A stretch of DNA of 16,501 nt from Thermomucor indicae-seudaticae. Lineage: Eukaryota; Mucoromycota; Mucoromycetes; Mucorales; Lichtheimiaceae. The DNA is taken from positions 1-16,501 of the forward strand of contig JSYX01000706.1 in assembly GCA_000787465.1 (NCBI GenBank), written 5' to 3'. Positions within the stretch are counted from its first letter, which is position 1. The number at the start of each line of letters is the position of its first letter. Made by a program: the position numbers and the translations under genes. Under the pieces are notes generated by a model. That model saw nothing but the letters and a program-made list of their open reading frames with translations, had not been told where the DNA came from and did not search any database. Of the stretch, positions 1-9,362 are shown piece after piece.

Positions 1-112
1 CGCAAAATTCTATGTCCTGCAACTGCAAACTGTCATACACATTTATGCGAAAACCTTGTAGAAATCCTGTATTTTGTCTCTTTTTGTATGTTGCAAAAAT
101 GCGATGCTTTAG

Positions 113-562
113 TTACGAACAACTGTAATTGAATCCTTTTTGCTGAGAGACCTTTCGCCTCTTCTCCTGCGACGAAGCTTGCGCCGTTTGCTGCCGCTCA
201 CGGTCATTGTCAGAGAGGATTAATTCCTCCAAATCCGTGGCCACTTTCACGCCAGGTTCAAAGCCGATTTCTTTGATAGCTTTCAGTAGAGCCTCTTCTT
301 ACTCGGAGAGCTCTGATATCGGCCCAGTGCTATCGGAGCTGTCGCTCGTGTTCGTTTGCTGCTGCACCTGAGACTCTCTGGGACGTCAAGATGGCGTACA
401 GGACCTGCGCAATATATCAATATTTGATAAATCGATACTCTCGATATAGCGATCGACCTGTTCAATCACGGATTTGTTTTTTACAGGCGTATGTCCACTC
501 GATATAACGATCGCATTTTTTTCGTCACGAACCCTGTCGCTATATCGCGCGGGCACTGTACG
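113..562 (-). pseudogene. Eroded C-terminal reading frame, unknown family
   Basis: Read on the minus strand from 562 to the TAA at 115-113, one frame gives about 150 codons interrupted only by TGA (388-386) and TAA (301-299). The residues look like a real protein tail rather than random sequence: a charged stretch (NKSVIEQVDRYIESIDLS), a Gln/Ser/Thr-rich linker (QVQQQTNTSDSSDS), an acidic helix-like part (EEALLKAIKEIGFEPG) and a basic end (QEKRRKVSQQKG). Just upstream of 562 lies TAGCAG, which could be an intron acceptor, so this may be the last exon of the frame at 634-1250. I do not recognise the family. Coding character with two nonsense codons suggests a decaying gene, possibly from a mobile element. 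The alternative is an intron or sequencing error that hides an intact frame. Confidence 0.4.
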
Positions 563-633
563 CTGCTATCACATTTTCATCGCCATTATTTTTTTGTGGT
601 TTCTGACTACCAGTCTCTGTACAAGGCCCAATG

Positions 634-1250
634 TTAAATAGTGCTCATCAAAGCTTGAACGGTGTCAATTGTCAATGTTACCTTGAGTGAAAGAGCAGCC
701 ATCAAAAAGAGTGCAGCTTCACTGCAGTGCCCGTGTTTTGGAGGTACCTTAATATAGCTTATGACGCTGTTCTCGCAAGTACGCGAGCCGCGGATAGTGC
801 CGCTCCACTGACATGTAATAGCTTCCAATTGTTGTGTTATGCGCCGAGCATCCTTTTTGACGCCTTTGCGATCTGACTTATCCTCAGCTGACAAATAATC
901 CTGCTTGTCAACCACGCTGCTCAGAATGAAATCGAAGCTTTGCTTGTCGACTTGCTTGTCCCACTGATGCAGAGCTGCGTTGTGCTCGGAGACTATACAT
1001 ATTCTAGGACATGTCATGACGTGAGTTGGATCCACGTTCAGCTTTGGTCTCCCCAATGCCTTTCGGATCCTCTGGAATTTGTTTCGCATTCTACATATTG
1101 ATCGCGCGTTTGGCTGTGCCACGCCACACATCTCAGCTGGTGTTGAGGCCGGTAGCCTCTATCAACAGGGAAACATTAGCCTTAATGAATCCAAAGTCGT
1201 TCATTGGCCGGAATAGGAGCACCTTTGCGCTTGGGGGGATAAGAAGACAT
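634..1250 (-). pseudogene. Upstream part of the same eroded gene (unknown)
   Basis: An ATG at 1250-1248 opens a short frame beginning SSYPPKRKGAPIPANERLWI that stops after 22 codons. A +1 shift then continues with KANVSLLIEATGLNTS. From 1131 to 634 a different open frame of 165 codons contains stretches that look protein-like (QWDKQVDKQSFDFILSSVV and DRKGVKKDARRITQQLEAI). A possible donor (AAG|GTAACA, about 678) lies in phase 0 with the next fragment starting at 562, though the implied intron of about 115 nt would be twice the local norm. The frame changes argue for a decayed gene. No domain is recognised. An N-terminus with a Pro-Lys-Arg run before a helical segment occurs in some fungal transposases, but that is only a weak hint. 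Confidence 0.3.
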
Positions 1251-1542
1251 CCTGTAGATATAAGAGTGAGATGTGTTATTTTTAGGAACGACGGTTAATG
1301 ATGTAGGCCGTGCAGGTGAGGTGCTGAAAAGTATGAGCTTCGAAAGAGGAAAAGAGGATTGCGTAATCTGATGTCGTATGTCGATATATACCTGGCCTGT
1401 ACAAACAGGCGCCAGTGATCAGGAACAATGTCTTGTCAGAAGAACCGTATGATATGCATTCGGTTTACAGGTTAACATAGCACATGAACGAGGAGGCTTG
1501 TGAATGGTCTATTTCATAGGTATCTATACAAAATACTACATA
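1251..1542. other. Intergenic gap, nothing recognised
   Basis: The gap lies between the eroded frame and the 3' end of the OPT transporter gene, and should hold that gene's 3' UTR. I see no convincing coding frame, RNA gene or repeat. Confidence 0.6.
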
Positions 1543-4215
1543 TCAAAAATGCGGTACACCGGCCGCCCGAAGCATCATGTTGACGATCGCAAAAGTGCCC
1601 TCGCCCAGGACAAAGCCGCTCGCCACAATGATAATAAACACTTTGCCGACATGATCACGATACAATCTCCAGATGTTTGTTCTCCGTCCTCCTTCTTCTT
1701 CTTCTCCTGCTTGATCACAGTAACGATTCCATGCCGAGCCAAGGAATCCGCCAATGACCCGCGCCAGCGTAAAGTTGGGTGGGTTATACATGCCAATGGC
1801 AAACGCGATACCCTGTGGAATATACCGTCGCCATCCGGCGTCCTTTCTGTCTAACGACGACGACTCCTTGACGAGTACGAGCCAGGCAAAGACCAAGGAA
1901 AAGCCAATCACGAACTCTGACACATGCGGTGGTAAAGGATGGCCGTTGACCAGTCGAGACATGTCCAGCCAGACATGGGCTGTGGGAACTGGAAACTCGG
2001 GTCCTGGGATACTGTATACGGTCGTATACAGTTTGTATGCACCTGAATCATAGGATCCCTAAGTCATGAACGTCTTTATCTACATCTTTAATTTTCCTTA
2101 CCTGTCGCTATAAACGCACTGACAAAGGATCCAATCATTTGACCGTAAAATTGAGCCTTTGGCGATGCTCCAAGCAGATATCCCGTTTTGAGGTCTGTGA
2201 GACGGTCAGTCTTTTGTTTTTTATCACCTGCTATTCCATCCATGCAGAATACTTGCCTTGCATCAGATCGCCTATGTTTTTTTTGAACAGGGCAAATTAG
2301 TATGATACAAGCGGACAACCAAGAAGAACATACCTGCTTGCTGGGCACCTGAGTAGTTAAACCGTCAGCAACAAACTCTCTTGATGTTGTATGTATGGCA
2401 ACTTACCAGCCTCCGCAATGCCTCCTGCAATCAGATTGGCTGCAATGCCTCCAGGCATAACGAGAGCAAAGATTACCTGGCTGATTTTGCCGATGCCGCT
2501 GACCTACGTAGTGGATGAGTTGATGTTATTATCTTGCTGCTGCCCTGCCCTGCCTGTCTTACCGGATTTAGATCAGTCTCTCCAAGCGCACGGACAGCCA
2601 AGACGCTCAGAAACATGGCTACGGCGATCGCAAGAAGTGTCATCCGGACAGGCAGCACGTTCGTACCAAACAAGATGGTCACCACCAGTAGACAGAGTAG
2701 TGTAGAAAGGATTAACCCAACGATGGTTGTCGATGGCTTTACCAGTTGGTCAGGAGGTGCATCTTGTTCTTCTTTGCTGCTGTCGATTTCTTCCGTATCA
2801 CTCCATTCGTGTTCAATTTCTTCTTCGGCACGTAGACTGGCCGACTGATCATCATCCGCTGCCCTTTGGTATCCGCCCTTGTGATTGTAGTGATGAAAGG
2901 TCTTGACGACGGATCGGACAAGGACGATGCCGAGCGAGACCATGGACTCTGCAATCATGACGCCCAGTGAGATCCAAAGGATCCAGCCTTTGGAGCCCGT
3001 TTTCCAGTCGGATACAGGACCGGGCGCCCACCCGGCATAGTACGCCAATGGGGATAGGATTCCCCAACCAACGATACAGCCCAAAAGCATCGAGAGTGTC
3101 GTTGGCAGGCCCTATTTCTCTATGTGTAAGTAATGGGCAGGGGGGAGGGTTAGGACATGAGAAAGCTTCATTACCATGATAATGCCTTGTCCAACGTAAC
3201 TGAGACTAGGCGTAAAGTACCATTCCCATGCATAAAAGTCGATCGTGTTGAGCGTGAGCCAGTTAAATACGGGTAAAGCGTAGATGACTGGAAAGGCGTA
3301 AGAGAGCAGTGTGTAAGCCGACGAAAGGGTGAAAGAGACCGTGAGCGCCAACAGCTTGAGCGACCAGCTTTTCTCATGTTGACGCTCTGTTGTATCTGTT
3401 TGCAAAGGAGAAGAAGAAGGCAACGGCGCTAAAGCGACGGTCGATGCCTGCTCACTTTGAGGAGGCGAATAATAATAAGAAGAAGAAGAAGGTGAAGGTG
3501 ATCCAGTTCCAGGCAGCAACGGTCGGTCTTCGTTTCCGCGTGCATGGTGCCGTCGACGCAGCAGCAAGCTCGATGGTTCATCGTGTTTTTGGTGCAGAAG
3601 TGAAATCATTTGAGCCGTGGCCGTTCCAGACGGAAACCGCAGCTTTTCGCGAATGATGGTCTGTTTCCTGAGAGGCACCGCGAAAAAGACGCCAAAGAAT
3701 GCGACGCCCAGTGACCAGAGGACCAGCTCCCAGCCTGAGAGCACGATCGGTCCGTCCGGATGGTCGTCCTCGGTCAAGAGGCCCAAGGCAGGTATGATGC
3801 CCACGAACCCTGTTGCTCTTCTTCTTTAATGGCGGGGAAATGACGCATCACATGGCACTGAGGTGTTTACCTGCAGCCAGAGGCATGGTTGCCGTGGCGA
3901 CCGCGGTGGTCTGAAGAACGACATTCTCCACGGGCCCAAAGTTGGGCTTTTTCAATGGCTTAAAGACGGCATAGCCGACCAGCGAGGCCTGGAGGGACAT
4001 CATCGATATCCATCCCGTCTGCAGACCAAAGTACATGTTTGAAAAGCACATCACGCTGCCGATCGCAAGACCCACAACAACTGCGCGTAACTACTCCATT
4101 GCAATGAGAGATCTTTTTCTTCTTGTTAGCCAAGAGAGAGCGCACTTACTGTAAAGTGTTGTTGCTGTTGTTGTTGATCTTCATGGTCGATCGGCAAGCC
4201 ATGTTCTATCGTCAT
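1543..4215 (-). CDS. OPT-superfamily (oligopeptide/YSL-like) transporter, 9 exons
   Basis: Integral membrane transporter of the OPT family; members move oligopeptides or metal chelates with protons. Exons (minus): 4215-4150, 4090-3871, 3809-3175, 3111-2563, 2503-2407, 2348-2334, 2271-2257, 2194-2102, 2042-1543. Introns are 58-63 nt and the product is 729 aa. The ATG is chosen because a short cytosolic tail with six Gln runs straight into the first membrane segment. Family signatures seen: CFSNMYFGLQTGW (~35-47), PSGTATAQMISLL (end of first third), GQGIIMGLPTTLSMLLG across exons 3/4, GWAPGPVSDW, LNPVSGIGKI, ANLIAGGIAEAGAQQAGDLM, LKTGYLLGASPKAQFYGQ, EFPVPTAHVWLDM and IVASGFVLGEG near the C-terminus. 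Two hydrophilic loops are low complexity: a Ser/Tyr/Pro-rich one after the second block and an acidic one around residue 390. Length and motifs fit the fungal YGL114W-like branch. The substrate cannot be read from sequence. The family call is very sure. Confidence 0.95.
2195..2256 (-). other. GC-AG intron (intron 7 of OPT gene)
   Basis: 62-nt intron beginning GCAAGT after CAAG and ending TCTCACAG. No GT near this point would join LMQ to DLKTG in frame. AAG|GCAAGT is the classic context for U2-type GC-AG introns. Confidence 0.85.
2257..2271 (-). other. 15-nt microexon (exon 7 of OPT gene)
   Basis: Minus-strand exon GCGATCTGATGCAAG, flanked by an ATAG acceptor and a GCAAGT donor. With the G carried from exon 6 and AC from exon 8 it encodes GDLMQD, which exactly fills the conserved OPT segment between AQQAG and LKTG. 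Skipping it keeps the frame but removes five residues of the family core. Confidence 0.85.
2334..2348 (-). other. 15-nt microexon (exon 6 of OPT gene)
   Basis: Minus-strand exon GTGCCCAGCAAGCAG between CTCAG and GTATGT. It completes GAQQAG in the conserved AEAGAQQAGD motif, with codons split at both borders (phase 1 on each side). Confidence 0.88.
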
Positions 4216-4535
4216 TGGTCAATGAAAGACGTATCGATGACAGAAAAAAGTAGAGCGACATTTACGTTGTTCCGGCCTGATCGCCATTCATATACAGGGG
4301 GGAGGGGGAGAAAGAGAGAGATAACCGGCTTCCTTATCTCAGCTTCTTCTGGCTTAGTCAGCTGGTCGCTTACATGTCAGTTACAGAAGTTGCTGTGGGT
4401 GATGCATGCAGATAGGTGGTATTAGTAAGACAGCAAGCAGCAGTTGTCTGGATGATGTAACAATTATATGCATGATTTGATGTAGAAGAATGACTTTGAC
4501 TATAGAAGAGGATGCGTAAAGGAGGGGTATTGTTT
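4216..4535. promoter_or_regulatory. Intergenic region; pyrimidine-rich OPT upstream tract
   Basis: About 320 bp separate the OPT start from the SMYD-type stop, so the region holds the OPT promoter and the SMYD 3' UTR. A purine-only run on the plus strand at about 4298-4322 reads as a CT-rich tract on the minus strand, 80-110 bp before the OPT ATG. CT-rich tracts are common in fungal promoters. There is no clear TATA box and no coding frame. Confidence 0.4.
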
Positions 4536-6360
4536 CTAGAATGATGACATTTGAGAGACATGGCGTTGGGCATACTTGGTTTTGGGGTGGTCAGGACCAA
4601 AGACGACAGCGCGCACTTGAGCGGCATTCTGGAACGCCTCTCGTGCTTCCCTGAACCAGCGTTTCTCGAGCGTTCTCTGTCCAGCTGCACGACAATGGTT
4701 TGCCATGATGTCGCACAGTTCGCCCAAGTTTAGCCAAAAGTCGGAAATCTCGGCCGTGTTTCTGGGCAGGTCCAGTTTGGCGTGTTCTTCCAGAACGCGA
4801 ATGATGAAGCGGTTCACGTCGATGGCAGCCGCGATATCCTGCTCGTGGCGCAGACAGTTCATGAGCGGGATGGATGCATTGAGGCGTACTGCGTTCTGTG
4901 GGTGCAGTTCAGCTGGCATCTTCAGCTGTTTATTATGATTCACGACTTTGGCGATCAGAGGTTCGAATTTCTGGCGGGCACGCTTATAGTTTCGCTCGAG
5001 CCGAATGGCCTTGATACCGTCTTCGTACAAGGCGTGGGCTTGTCTGAGTGTGGCGGCGACGAAGGCGGCCGAGGCGGCGTGGCCGCATTTGGCGCACTGC
5101 CATTGGATGTCTTGCGAGTCCTTGGCTTGGTTGGACAGGCCGCGGCTCAGGTCTTCGAGCGGCGTGGGCGGGATGACGTAGACGTCGTCGCAGCAGTTTT
5201 CGCACACAATGCTCTGCAGGTACCGGTCGACGGAGGCATGCATGGGGGTCGTGCAGCGCTTGCACTTGCACCAAAAGTGCTTGGTGCCCAGCAAATCGTG
5301 TCTGCGCTCGTCCCGCGAAGCGTACAGATCAATGTAGCTCACCGTCAGCTCTTCGTCGCGCTGCACCGGCCGGATCGTTCGGAACGCCAGCTGTCCGCCC
5401 ACGAGACCGACAAACGCGCAGTTCGGGTTGCACGCGTGGTTGAAGAACATGGCTCCGACCGGGAAAAGTCCAAGAGCCACGTCCGTGTTCCGTGACTCGT
5501 TATCGCCCAGCCCGTGCGCATTGGAGTTGATCCTGTATCCAACAGCATGAGATCTGGGGGAAAAAAGGCCGTTCGCCTACATCCAAATCGATTCAAACCT
5601 GCATGCGAGCGTGACTACTTCATCCACTGGTATCTGCATCGATTCTGGTAATTCAGACAACAGCCGTCTAGCTGCAACCATCGTTAGTTACGATGTATAT
5701 CGCTACGTGCGTATGTGTGGTATCGTTACCAGCATCTTTCACTACGGCAACAAATGCCGGGTTGGCCCGATCACGGTGGCTCACAAGATCATTCACACAC
5801 CAAAAGGGGGTTCCTTCAAGCATGGCGTCTTGATCCATCTCGAGTTGGCGTCTCGCGAGTAACAAGAGAATCAGACGCAAGAGGTCCGGGTCGACGTCCG
5901 TCGCACGTCCAATGGCATCCACCTGCGCCAACGCGGTACAGATCAGACGGTGCACGCCAGTGTCCCGTTCAAGACATGCATTGGAGCAGTAAAAGGCCTT
6001 TTTGCAATCTTGACACATCATCGCCCTCTTTGCTGCTGCAAGCGACTCGAGACACACGTGGCACTGTTGGTCGATATACTCGGATCGCACGACAAACGCC
6101 GTGGCTTGTTCTTGGCAGATCGTGACCCCTTGGTCCAGGTTCCTCGAGGCGGCGGCATGCCGGCCCTTGGCTTTTGTATGGCGTAGCAAAACCGGGTATT
6201 TTGCGAGGACTTTTTGATAATAGGGCGCTATGGTTGATGATGATGATCCAGGAGGACTACTCCCGCCGGCGGCGGCGGCGGCTTTGCGGTCTTTTGATGG
6301 CGTTTTGTTGGTGTGATCCGCATCGAAATCTTTCCTGGTAGCACTTTCGGTCGAAACCAT
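4536..6360 (-). CDS. MYND zinc-finger / SET-domain protein (SMYD-type lysine methyltransferase)
   Basis: Likely protein-lysine methyltransferase of the SMYD type, using S-adenosylmethionine. Exons (minus): 6360-5730, 5671-5599, 5532-4536; product 566 aa. A low-complexity N-tail (Ala, Ser, Pro) precedes the first SET half (GRHAAASRNLDQG, ~66-78). MYND finger: C100, C103, C116, C119, C125, C129, H137, C141. The SET core resumes after exon 2 with NHACNPNC (266-273; family NHSCxPNC) and EELTVSY (295-301). The post-SET cysteines are C323, C325 and C328. Behind them sits an extra CxxC...CxxC pair (SIVCENC and CAKCGH), then a helical, TPR-like C-terminus ending near FGPDHPKTKYA, as in SMYD proteins. 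Intron 1 carries a good branch site (GTAACTAAC). Intron 2 has two in-frame donor choices: GTTTGA at 5598 (used here) and GTAGGC, about 18 nt further on. All catalytic hallmarks are present, so activity is plausible; the substrate is unknown. Confidence 0.93.
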
Positions 6361-7379
6361 GGTAATAACGTGGAAAAAAAGAAAAAAAAGTTTTGCAGAA
6401 AGCAGAAAAAGCGGCGAAAGTATTTTCTGCCAAATGACGTAAAAGTTGACATATATAGTAAGGACTCAGACGGGAGGCAGGGCACCCGGAACATCGACTC
6501 ATTTCAGAGCAAATCGGCAAGAAAGATCATGGTTTATTGTTGAAGGTCATACTAGATTGCATCGAGATCTTTCTATAAAAACAGCTCAGAAATGACGTGG
6601 ATAACCTGACTGTTCTGGTTCTTATCCATGCGTCCAACGAACTCCATGGAAATAGATCACAGTGGTCGGCCAACCTTCATACGATAGCATGGTTAACGTA
6701 GTGGCGCCGTATGATGTGGACAGTGTGACCAAGGCCTGACGCCGTTAATCAGACAGACACTTCAGAAAAGAACCGCTACAGCACACGTTAGCGAAGCGTA
6801 TCGCCCACTTTCTTACTGCCTTCTTTTCTCACGATGATCGCAGGCACGCTCCCTTGCCTCAGTTTTCCACGACTTGGGTTGGGCCATGCATATTTCGCAA
6901 GGAAAATTCGCTGTTATGTAATAAGGACATTGGATGGAATACGCGTCGCCAGATGAATAAATCACTTTCTCTCCCCCCCACTACTGAGATAAGCGCGATT
7001 TGCTTGTTCATTGAGCATTGAATAAAGTATACTAAGGACATATTCCCACAGGCATCTGTTGCGAGGTTCCAAACCTATGGACAATTCTGCAGCTACAGGG
7101 CAGGCTATGGCTTACCTCCAATTACCACCATAAACCCTATGCGCCCTGATTTCCAACAGCCTGCAAGATGTACCTCAGGTGGCGTGCCTTGTAATGTAAT
7201 GTAAGGCGTCGTCACTATTAAAGTCTGCATGTAGATGATGTTTCGATTACTTTGAGGGCGCATCGTGCGTGCGGAGGGACAATGCCAGTTTCGTTGAGCA
7301 AGTCGAAAGATGTGGCTTGGAAATTTTCAAGCATTACCCTTTTCAGCACAGGATCGAGCACACTCTTTCTTGCGCCAGA
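6361..7379. other. Divergent intergenic region between SMYD-type gene and RRP9
   Basis: About 1 kb with no convincing coding frame; the open frames here are short and lack family features. It must hold both promoters. Apart from the AAATGACGT motifs near the left gene, I see no repeats, tRNA or other RNA gene. Confidence 0.5.
6431..6460 (-). promoter_or_regulatory. TGACGTAA (CRE-like) site and TATA-like box upstream of SMYD gene
   Basis: About 75-100 bp before the ATG at 6360 the sequence holds TGACGTAA (6435-6442), a typical ATF/CREB bZIP site, followed by ATATATAG (6451-6458; CTATATAT on the coding strand) as a possible TATA box. A second AAATGACGT lies at 6590-6598. Between the TATA box and the ATG is a T-rich run (about 6373-6391). 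Function is inferred from motif match only. Confidence 0.4.
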
Positions 7380-9233
7380 ATGCAGGATTCCTTCTTTGCA
7401 CCCGCCCGCAAACGCAAGCGAACCGCCAATTCCAATAAACTAAAGACCACCGACAAACCGACGACGAAACGGAAAACCGATGAAGAGATCGAGTCAGCCG
7501 AAGAGGAAGAAGACGACAATGAAAATCTTGATGGTGTAACCAGTGACGAGGAATCTTCAGAAGATGAAGAAGATGTCCAGGAAACCGCAGCTGAAAAACG
7601 AGTACGACTCGCCAAAGCTTACCTCGAAAAAGTACAGAAAGGTATTGAAGGTATTACAGCTGTCAAACTTGAAAAGAAGGGGGACGAACTTTTTCTTTTG
7701 GGCTGACATAAAAGTAATGTAGAGGAATTGGGAGAAGGCTTCGATGCCGCTGAATTGGATCGTGATCTTATTGCTGAACGATTAAAGAAAGACGATGTAA
7801 CGTATCAATGAAGGTGTTCAGGTACAGCGACTTTATATTTTAACCGCGACTGTTGCATAGGAAGAGTTAGCAGGGCGATTACATCGGCGCATAGCAGATA
7901 CGGTAATAAGTCTTGGATGACGGAGAAACAGACATGCGACATTAACTTTTGCATGCGTTAGTTCAATTTTGAAGCTGTCGATGAATCGAAGATAAAAACG
8001 CGTCGTGGACATCAACTCGCGGTGACGGCTGTGGCATTGGCCGACAACGGGACAGTGTTATACACGGCTTCCAAAGACGGATCAATTATAAAATGTAGGT
8101 TGAAATGAAAGGGGATGTTGCAGAAGCGTTGTTTCATGGTTGTCGTCATAGGGAATCCTACGACGTTGGAGAAACTGCATACATTCCCTGGAGGACGAAA
8201 AGGTGTACAGAATTTCACGGGCCATACGGACCATGTGCTTTGCTTGGCGATCAGCTCAGACGGCGAATATCTTGCGAGTGGTGGACGAGACAAATTGATC
8301 AACGTCTGGTCAGTCAAAGAGAATAGCCATGTCTGTGTCTTTCGTCAACATCGAGATGCGATTGCAGTAAGTATCGTGTATCATTTTTGGATGGGACTGA
8401 TTCTGACAAGATCATTTAGGGACTGGTTTTCCGCAAAAATTCGCATCAGTTATACTCTGCTTCATGGGATCGGACAGTCAAACTATGGAATGTAGACGAG
8501 CGAGCGTATATGGAAACGCTATTTGGTCATCAGGATCAGATTGCGGATATTGATACCCTGGGTCGTGAGCGGTGTGTGACAGTGGGCGGACGAGATCGGA
8601 CAGCGAGAATGTGGAAGATTCCGGAGGAGTCGCAGCTTGTTTATCGTGGAGGGATACCTAGCAAAGAAAAGGATGAGAACGGCAAACCGTTTTTTGCTGA
8701 AGGTTCGCTGGACTGCATTGCACAAGTCGACGAAACGCTATTTATTACTGGCGGTGATAGCGGGTAACGTTGTTCGCTCATGAGAAGAAGAGCAAAGTTT
8801 CTAACGTGGGCACAATGACAGAGTGATTTCGATGTGGGACATTGGGAGGAAGAAACCAATCTATTCTCATCCGCAAGCGCACGGTGTGGAGACGACACGC
8901 ACAAGCTCTGACATAGAAATCAAGACGCCGTTCTATATCACTGCGCTCGCAGCTTTGCAGTATTCTGATTTATTCGTTTCCGGATCATGGGATGGTTTCG
9001 TACGGTTATGGAAAATATCCGCAGATAACAAAAGCTTCAGTCTGGTAGGCCAGATCCCTGTGGATGGTGTTGTCAACAGCATCCAGATCAAGACCATGCT
9101 TTCATCCAACCGGACGCTGCTTGTTGTCGGGGTGGGACAAGAATTGCGTACGGGTCGATGGCTGCGCTTAAAACACACCAAGAATTGTACAAAGATAATA
9201 GAGCTGCCACTATCCTCACTTCAGCAACAATAA
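7380..9233 (+). CDS. RRP9: U3 snoRNP-associated WD40 protein Rrp9 (U3-55K), 7 exons
   Basis: Nucleolar WD40 protein that binds the box B/C part of U3 snoRNA and is needed for pre-18S rRNA processing. Exons: 7380-7650, 7723-7796, 7861-7902, 7962-8094, 8152-8366, 8420-8763, 8822-9233; product 496 aa, close to the human protein. The N-tail starts QDSFFAPARKRKR (nuclear-localisation-like) and has a strongly acidic Ser/Glu/Asp stretch, then EKRVRLAKAYLEKV as in Rrp9. The propeller follows from about residue 140: YTASKDGSIIKW, HVLCLAISSDGEYLASGG, LYSASWDRTVKLW, the Rrp9-typical ETLFGHQDQIADIDTLGRE, VGGRDRTARMWKIPEESQLV, GGDSGVISMWD, VSGSWDGFVRLWK and VVGVGQELRTGRW. Exon 1 could instead end at 7641, which also keeps the frame. 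Introns are 53-72 nt. Its stop overlaps a poly(A)-type hexamer. Downstream the next gene starts within 130 bp on the same strand. Confidence 0.95.
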
Positions 9234-9234
9234 A
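9229..9234 (+). terminator. AATAAA overlapping the RRP9 stop codon
   Basis: AATAAA spans the TAA stop (9231-9233). Only about 128 bp separate it from the next ATG, so a signal this early would suit a compact 3' end. Use as a poly(A) signal is inferred. Confidence 0.35.
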
Positions 9235-9362
9235 GCAACACACTGCATTTCATGACGAATCATTTTTTCATGGGATTGGTCTCACGGGAACATATCGGGT
9301 GAAATTTATGCCTTGAACTCTACAATTCTCTTATCTCTCGCCTTCTCTTCAATCTTTTATCG

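Noticed and set aside
441..548. Three copies of a CGATATA(G/A)CGA-type motif, one inverted, suggesting a binding-site cluster
   Set aside because: All lie within the eroded reading frame in different codon contexts and are short, AT-rich and imperfect; chance is a sufficient explanation.
7269..7379. In-frame upstream extension of RRP9 from a GTG
   Set aside because: There is no ATG in that extension and Rrp9 proteins begin with a short basic/acidic tail like that starting at 7380.
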